Source of the DNA: Terriglobia bacterium
GTDB lineage: Bacteria; Acidobacteriota; Terriglobia; UBA7540
Assembly (NCBI GenBank): GCA_030040455.1
Contig: JASHTR010000277.1
Coordinates: 1 to 8,715, forward strand
Length of the DNA stretch: 8,715 bases
Reading direction: 5' to 3'
Positions 6,018-8,715 of the stretch are shown here, in pieces. Each line of letters starts with the position of its first letter. The first letter of the stretch is position 1. The position numbers and the translations under genes were made by a program. The notes below the pieces were generated by a model. It did no database searches, was not told where the DNA came from, and saw nothing but the letters and a program-made list of their open reading frames with translations.

Positions 6018-6734
6018 ATGAAGCTTTGTATTTTTTCACACCTTCAGAGACATTACGTGCCGGTTCTCGCGTTCCACCAAGTGGCCAAAGATTACGTGAA
6101 TGACGGGGAAGCCATCCGCGCGCTGGAGGGTATCTCGTTCGAAGTCCGGCAAGGAGAATACATAGCGCTCGCGGGTCGTAGTGGGTGCGGCAAATCCACG
6201 CTCCTGAATCTGGCCGGAGCGATGGACTTCCCCACGCGAGGTCAGGTGGTGTTGGATGGCATTTGCACGTCGAGCCTCGACGATGCTGGCCTCACGCTGC
6301 TGCGGAGAGAGAAAGTCGGGTTTGTCTTCCAATCTTTCCAGCTTCTCGAAACGTTGACGGCGGTCGAAAACGCGGAGCTGCCCCTGCTTTTGGCGGGAAA
6401 GCGCGATGCCCGCCAGCAGGCACTGGAGCGGCTGCGGTGGGTGGAAATGGGAGGATTCGAAGATCGCCTGCCGCATCAACTTTCCGGCGGCCAGATGCAG
6501 CGCGTGGCAATTGCGCGTGCCCTTATTCATTCGCCCCGGTTGCTGCTCGCGGATGAGCCAACAGGTAACCTGGATAACCTTACCGGGGGACGCATCCTGC
6601 AACTTATCCAGCGCCTCAATCGCGAGCGTGGCATCACAGTGATCGTGGCCACGCACAGCCCGGAATTAACGGCGGCGGCAAATACCGTGATGCTGCTCCG
6701 CGATGGGCGAATTGAAGACATCCAACATTCCTGA
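6018..6734 (+). CDS. ABC transporter ATP-binding protein (LolD/YbbA/MacB type)
   Basis: Cytoplasmic ATPase of 238 residues that powers the FtsX-type permease encoded directly downstream. All nucleotide-binding motifs are present: Walker A GRSGCGKST (53-61), Q-loop Gln105 in FVFQSFQLL, signature LSGGQ (155-159), Walker B LLLADEP (175-181), D-loop GNLD (183-186) and H-loop His213 in ATHSPE. The TSSLDD / RREKVGFVFQSF block and the short length are typical of the lipoprotein-release and macrolide-export (MacB) ATPase group. The Walker A has Arg where most relatives have Pro, a mild variation. The start is uncertain: ATG 6018 has no clear ribosome site, while an in-frame GTG at 6057 preceded by AGAGA would give a start (VPVLAFHQVAKDY) closer to usual family N-termini. 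The stop TGA abuts the permease ATG. This class exports or extracts lipophilic substrates; the substrate here is unknown. Confidence 0.93.
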   Translation: MKLCIFSHLQRHYVPVLAFHQVAKDYVNDGEAIRALEGISFEVRQGEYIALAGRSGCGKSTLLNLAGAMDFPTRGQVVLDGICTSSLDDAGLTLLRREKVGFVFQSFQLLETLTAVENAELPLLLAGKRDARQQALERLRWVEMGGFEDRLPHQLSGGQMQRVAIARALIHSPRLLLADEPTGNLDNLTGGRILQLIQRLNRERGITVIVATHSPELTAAANTVMLLRDGRIEDIQHS

Positions 6735-8715
6735 ATGGTCCGCCTCACCCTGCTTCTCCGGCTCTTCTTTCGCCCTCTCTGGCGTGACCCCCTGCGCACC
6801 GCCCTCACCCTGCTCGCCGTAGCACTTGGCGTTGCTGTCGTGCTGGCGATTGATCTTGCGGGTGGTGCGGCGACCGGCTCCTTTCTTTCCTCGCTCCAGG
6901 CGTTGGCCGGAAATGGGGACTTCGAGGTAACGGCAGCAGGTGGCGTTCCGGCAAGCGTTGTGGGCGAGCTCTCCAGGCTTCCCTATCCGCTCCATGTGGA
7001 GCCGCAGATTGCGGATTACGCGACGGTAGTCAAGAATGGCGAGCTCGTCCCGCTGCTGGGTATTGACATGGTGGCTCGCGCCTCAGAGGGAGCAACCGGC
7101 AACGCTCCGATCGAATGGCTGCAGAAGAACAACTGCATCTGGGTCAGCTCCGGCCTTGCGCGCCGGCAAGGAAAAGAAATCCGGCTCCAATTGAACGATC
7201 GTGTCACCAGCTTCACGGTTTGTGGCGTTCTGCGCGGCAGTTTTGGCCTCGCAGCGCGTGAAGATGTGATCGTCATGGACATCGCGCTTGCGGCGCAGGA
7301 ACTTGGCCGCGGCGGCCGCGTGGATCGGATTCTTATTTCTATCCCGCGTGCCAGCAGACGAACAATAGCCGAGTGGGCGCGCATTCTCCGCCAGGCGCTG
7401 CCTCCGGGCATTGATCTTGAGCCGCGCGGGGCGGAGGCGCAGGCGAACCAGCAAATGCTTGCAGCCTTTCGCTGGAACCTGATTATCCTCAGCTATATTG
7501 CGCTAATTGTGGGCGCCTTCCTGATTTACAGCAGTCTCTCCGTCTCGGTGGTGCGCCGTCGCCAGGAAATTGGCGTCCTCCGGGCCCTGGGCGCCACGCG
7601 ACGGTTTATCCGTATCAGTTTTCTCCTCGAAGCCCTCATTTACGGCGTCCTGGGCTCCCTCCTGGGCATCATTTTTGGCCGGCTCATGGCACAGGGCGCG
7701 GTCGGCCTCATCGCTTCCACCGTCCAATCGCTCTATCTCACCAGCAGCCCGGGGGTTATTGCCGAGACGCCTGAGAAGATCGCGCTGGGATTCATCGTAG
7801 GGATAGGAGTTTCGCTTATCTCCGCCTGGATGCCGGCGCGCGAAGCCTCACAAGTTCCTCCCATTCATGCGATGGCTCGCGGGCGCCGGGAGTATGAAGT
7901 GCGCGTGGCCAAGTGGAAGAGTCTTCGCGTTGCCGGAGGGTGTGCCCTGGCGGCGGCCGTACTTTCGCAGCTACCCGCCGTCGAAGGAAAGCCGCTGTTC
8001 GGCTATATTGCTTCCCTGCTTCTAGTTGCAGCCACTGCTGCCGCCCTTCCCGCTTTGGTCGCGGGACTGGCGTCTTCCCGCTTATTTCATTGGCTTGCCT
8101 GGACGGAGCCCTACCTGGCCTTGCGCCGCCTCGCGGCCTCGCTACGGCGCACGTCGGTTTTGCTGGCTTCTCTCTCAACGGCGATTGCGATGGTGGTGAG
8201 CATTGCAATCATGGTAGGAAGTTTCCGAAAAACAGTGGCTATATGGCTCGGCAACGAGCTGCGAGCTGACATTTACGTTCAGCCCGCTCAGCGACCTTCG
8301 GTGGACCGCTATCCAACCCTTGACCCCGAGATTGCCCAGCGCATCGAGGCGCTTCCCTCCGTTCAGGCAGTGGACGAGCTTCGCGCTTTTTCCATCACCT
8401 ATCAAGGCCTTCCGGCTAAACTTGCTGCCGGCGACACTCGCGTTGAATCGCGAGGGTTTGAATTTCTGCCGGGTGAGAACTCCCGGGTGATTTTCAGGCA
8501 AATGCAAGAGGGTGATTCCGTGATCGTCAGCCAGCCCTTTGCCCTGAAACACCGCATCCATCCCGGCGACAAAGTGACGCTTCCTTTCGCGGGGAACCCT
8601 GTGTCGTTTCGGGTCGCCGGCGTCTATTATGACTATTCCGATCCCCGAGGGACCATTGTGATGGATCGGCAAACGCTCTTGAAATACCTGCCGGGGACGG
8701 CTCCTTCGGGCCTTG
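6735..8715 (+). CDS. FtsX-like ABC transporter permease, YbbP-type two-module protein (C-terminus off right edge)
   Basis: Inner-membrane partner of the preceding ATPase. The frame is open for 660 codons and leaves the window. Membrane segment 1 is at about 13-34, followed by a periplasmic domain of about 210 residues. Segments at about 248-270, 296-317 and 349-365 make the first FtsX module, with the characteristic cytosolic loop VVRRRQEIGVLRALGATRRF and the closing PAREASQVPPIHAMARG. Two more segments (about 396-415 and 421-447) join it to a second module, whose first segment (about 473-497, RTSVLLASLSTAIAMVVSIAIM) is followed by a second periplasmic domain with VSQPFALKHRIHPGDKVTLP. The last three segments are expected outside the window, giving about ten in all and roughly 800-850 residues, as in YbbP. 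It is translationally coupled to the ATPase: TGA and ATG are directly adjacent and no Shine-Dalgarno is visible. Substrate unknown; lipid, lipoprotein or peptide export are options. Confidence 0.92.
   Translation, partial: MVRLTLLLRLFFRPLWRDPLRTALTLLAVALGVAVVLAIDLAGGAATGSFLSSLQALAGNGDFEVTAAGGVPASVVGELSRLPYPLHVEPQIADYATVVKNGELVPLLGIDMVARASEGATGNAPIEWLQKNNCIWVSSGLARRQGKEIRLQLNDRVTSFTVCGVLRGSFGLAAREDVIVMDIALAAQELGRGGRVDRILISIPRASRRTIAEWARILRQALPPGIDLEPRGAEAQANQQMLAAFRWNLIILSYIALIVGAFLIYSSLSVSVVRRRQEIGVLRALGATRRFIRISFLLEALIYGVLGSLLGIIFGRLMAQGAVGLIASTVQSLYLTSSPGVIAETPEKIALGFIVGIGVSLISAWMPAREASQVPPIHAMARGRREYEVRVAKWKSLRVAGGCALAAAVLSQLPAVEGKPLFGYIASLLLVAATAAALPALVAGLASSRLFHWLAWTEPYLALRRLAASLRRTSVLLASLSTAIAMVVSIAIMVGSFRKTVAIWLGNELRADIYVQPAQRPSVDRYPTLDPEIAQRIEALPSVQAVDELRAFSITYQGLPAKLAAGDTRVESRGFEFLPGENSRVIFRQMQEGDSVIVSQPFALKHRIHPGDKVTLPFAGNPVSFRVAGVYYDYSDPRGTIVMDRQTLLKYLPGTAPSGL

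Noticed and set aside
6036..6656. 206-codon minus-strand frame opposite the ABC ATPase
   Set aside because: The plus strand encodes every ABC motif in order; the opposite frame has no recognisable content.
8175..8672. 165-codon minus-strand frame opposite the permease
   Set aside because: It overlaps the second periplasmic domain of the permease and shows no family features or ribosome site.

Overview
The window looks like a chromosomal fragment of an acidobacterium (Acidobacteriota, soil or sediment type). Three things suggest this. The left edge holds the N-terminus of an Oar-like TonB-dependent receptor with a carboxypeptidase-regulatory domain, a family greatly expanded in that phylum. 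Two KdpD proteins are cut down to the cytosolic sensor part. The intergenic gaps carry palindromic repeats of the kind common in large acidobacterial genomes. The phylum call is an inference from gene content, not from a marker gene.

Layout, left to right. (1) 1-726, minus strand: first 242 residues of the TonB-dependent receptor, which continues beyond the left edge. (2) 727-1312: a gap with a weak receptor promoter and, at 1183-1297, a nested inverted-repeat element. (3) 1313-3573, minus strand: a two-gene, translationally coupled operon of KdpD-type sensor proteins, each a KdpD N-terminal domain plus a universal-stress-protein-like domain, with no membrane segments and no histidine kinase. 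The promoter-proximal copy has lost several family signatures, the distal copy keeps them. (4) 3574-3788: a divergent promoter region. (5) 3789-5846, plus strand: a secreted 685-residue protein of the fungal glutaminase A (GtaA)/DUF4965 family. (6) 5847-6017: a gap with a heptamer-built imperfect palindrome. (7) 6018-8715, plus strand: an ABC ATPase (LolD/YbbA/MacB type) abutting a large FtsX-type permease of YbbP-like layout, which runs off the right edge.

The genes do not form one pathway. The KdpD pair is an orphan sensor module: no kdpFABC, kdpE or kinase half is visible. The ABC pair is a self-contained two-gene export or lipoprotein-release-type system. The glutaminase-like enzyme stands alone and may process an extracytoplasmic substrate. 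I did not find a convincing previously undescribed system. The most interesting points are the coupled conserved/degenerate KdpD sensor pair and the two structured intergenic repeats. No rRNA, tRNA, CRISPR array, transposase or phage gene was seen.
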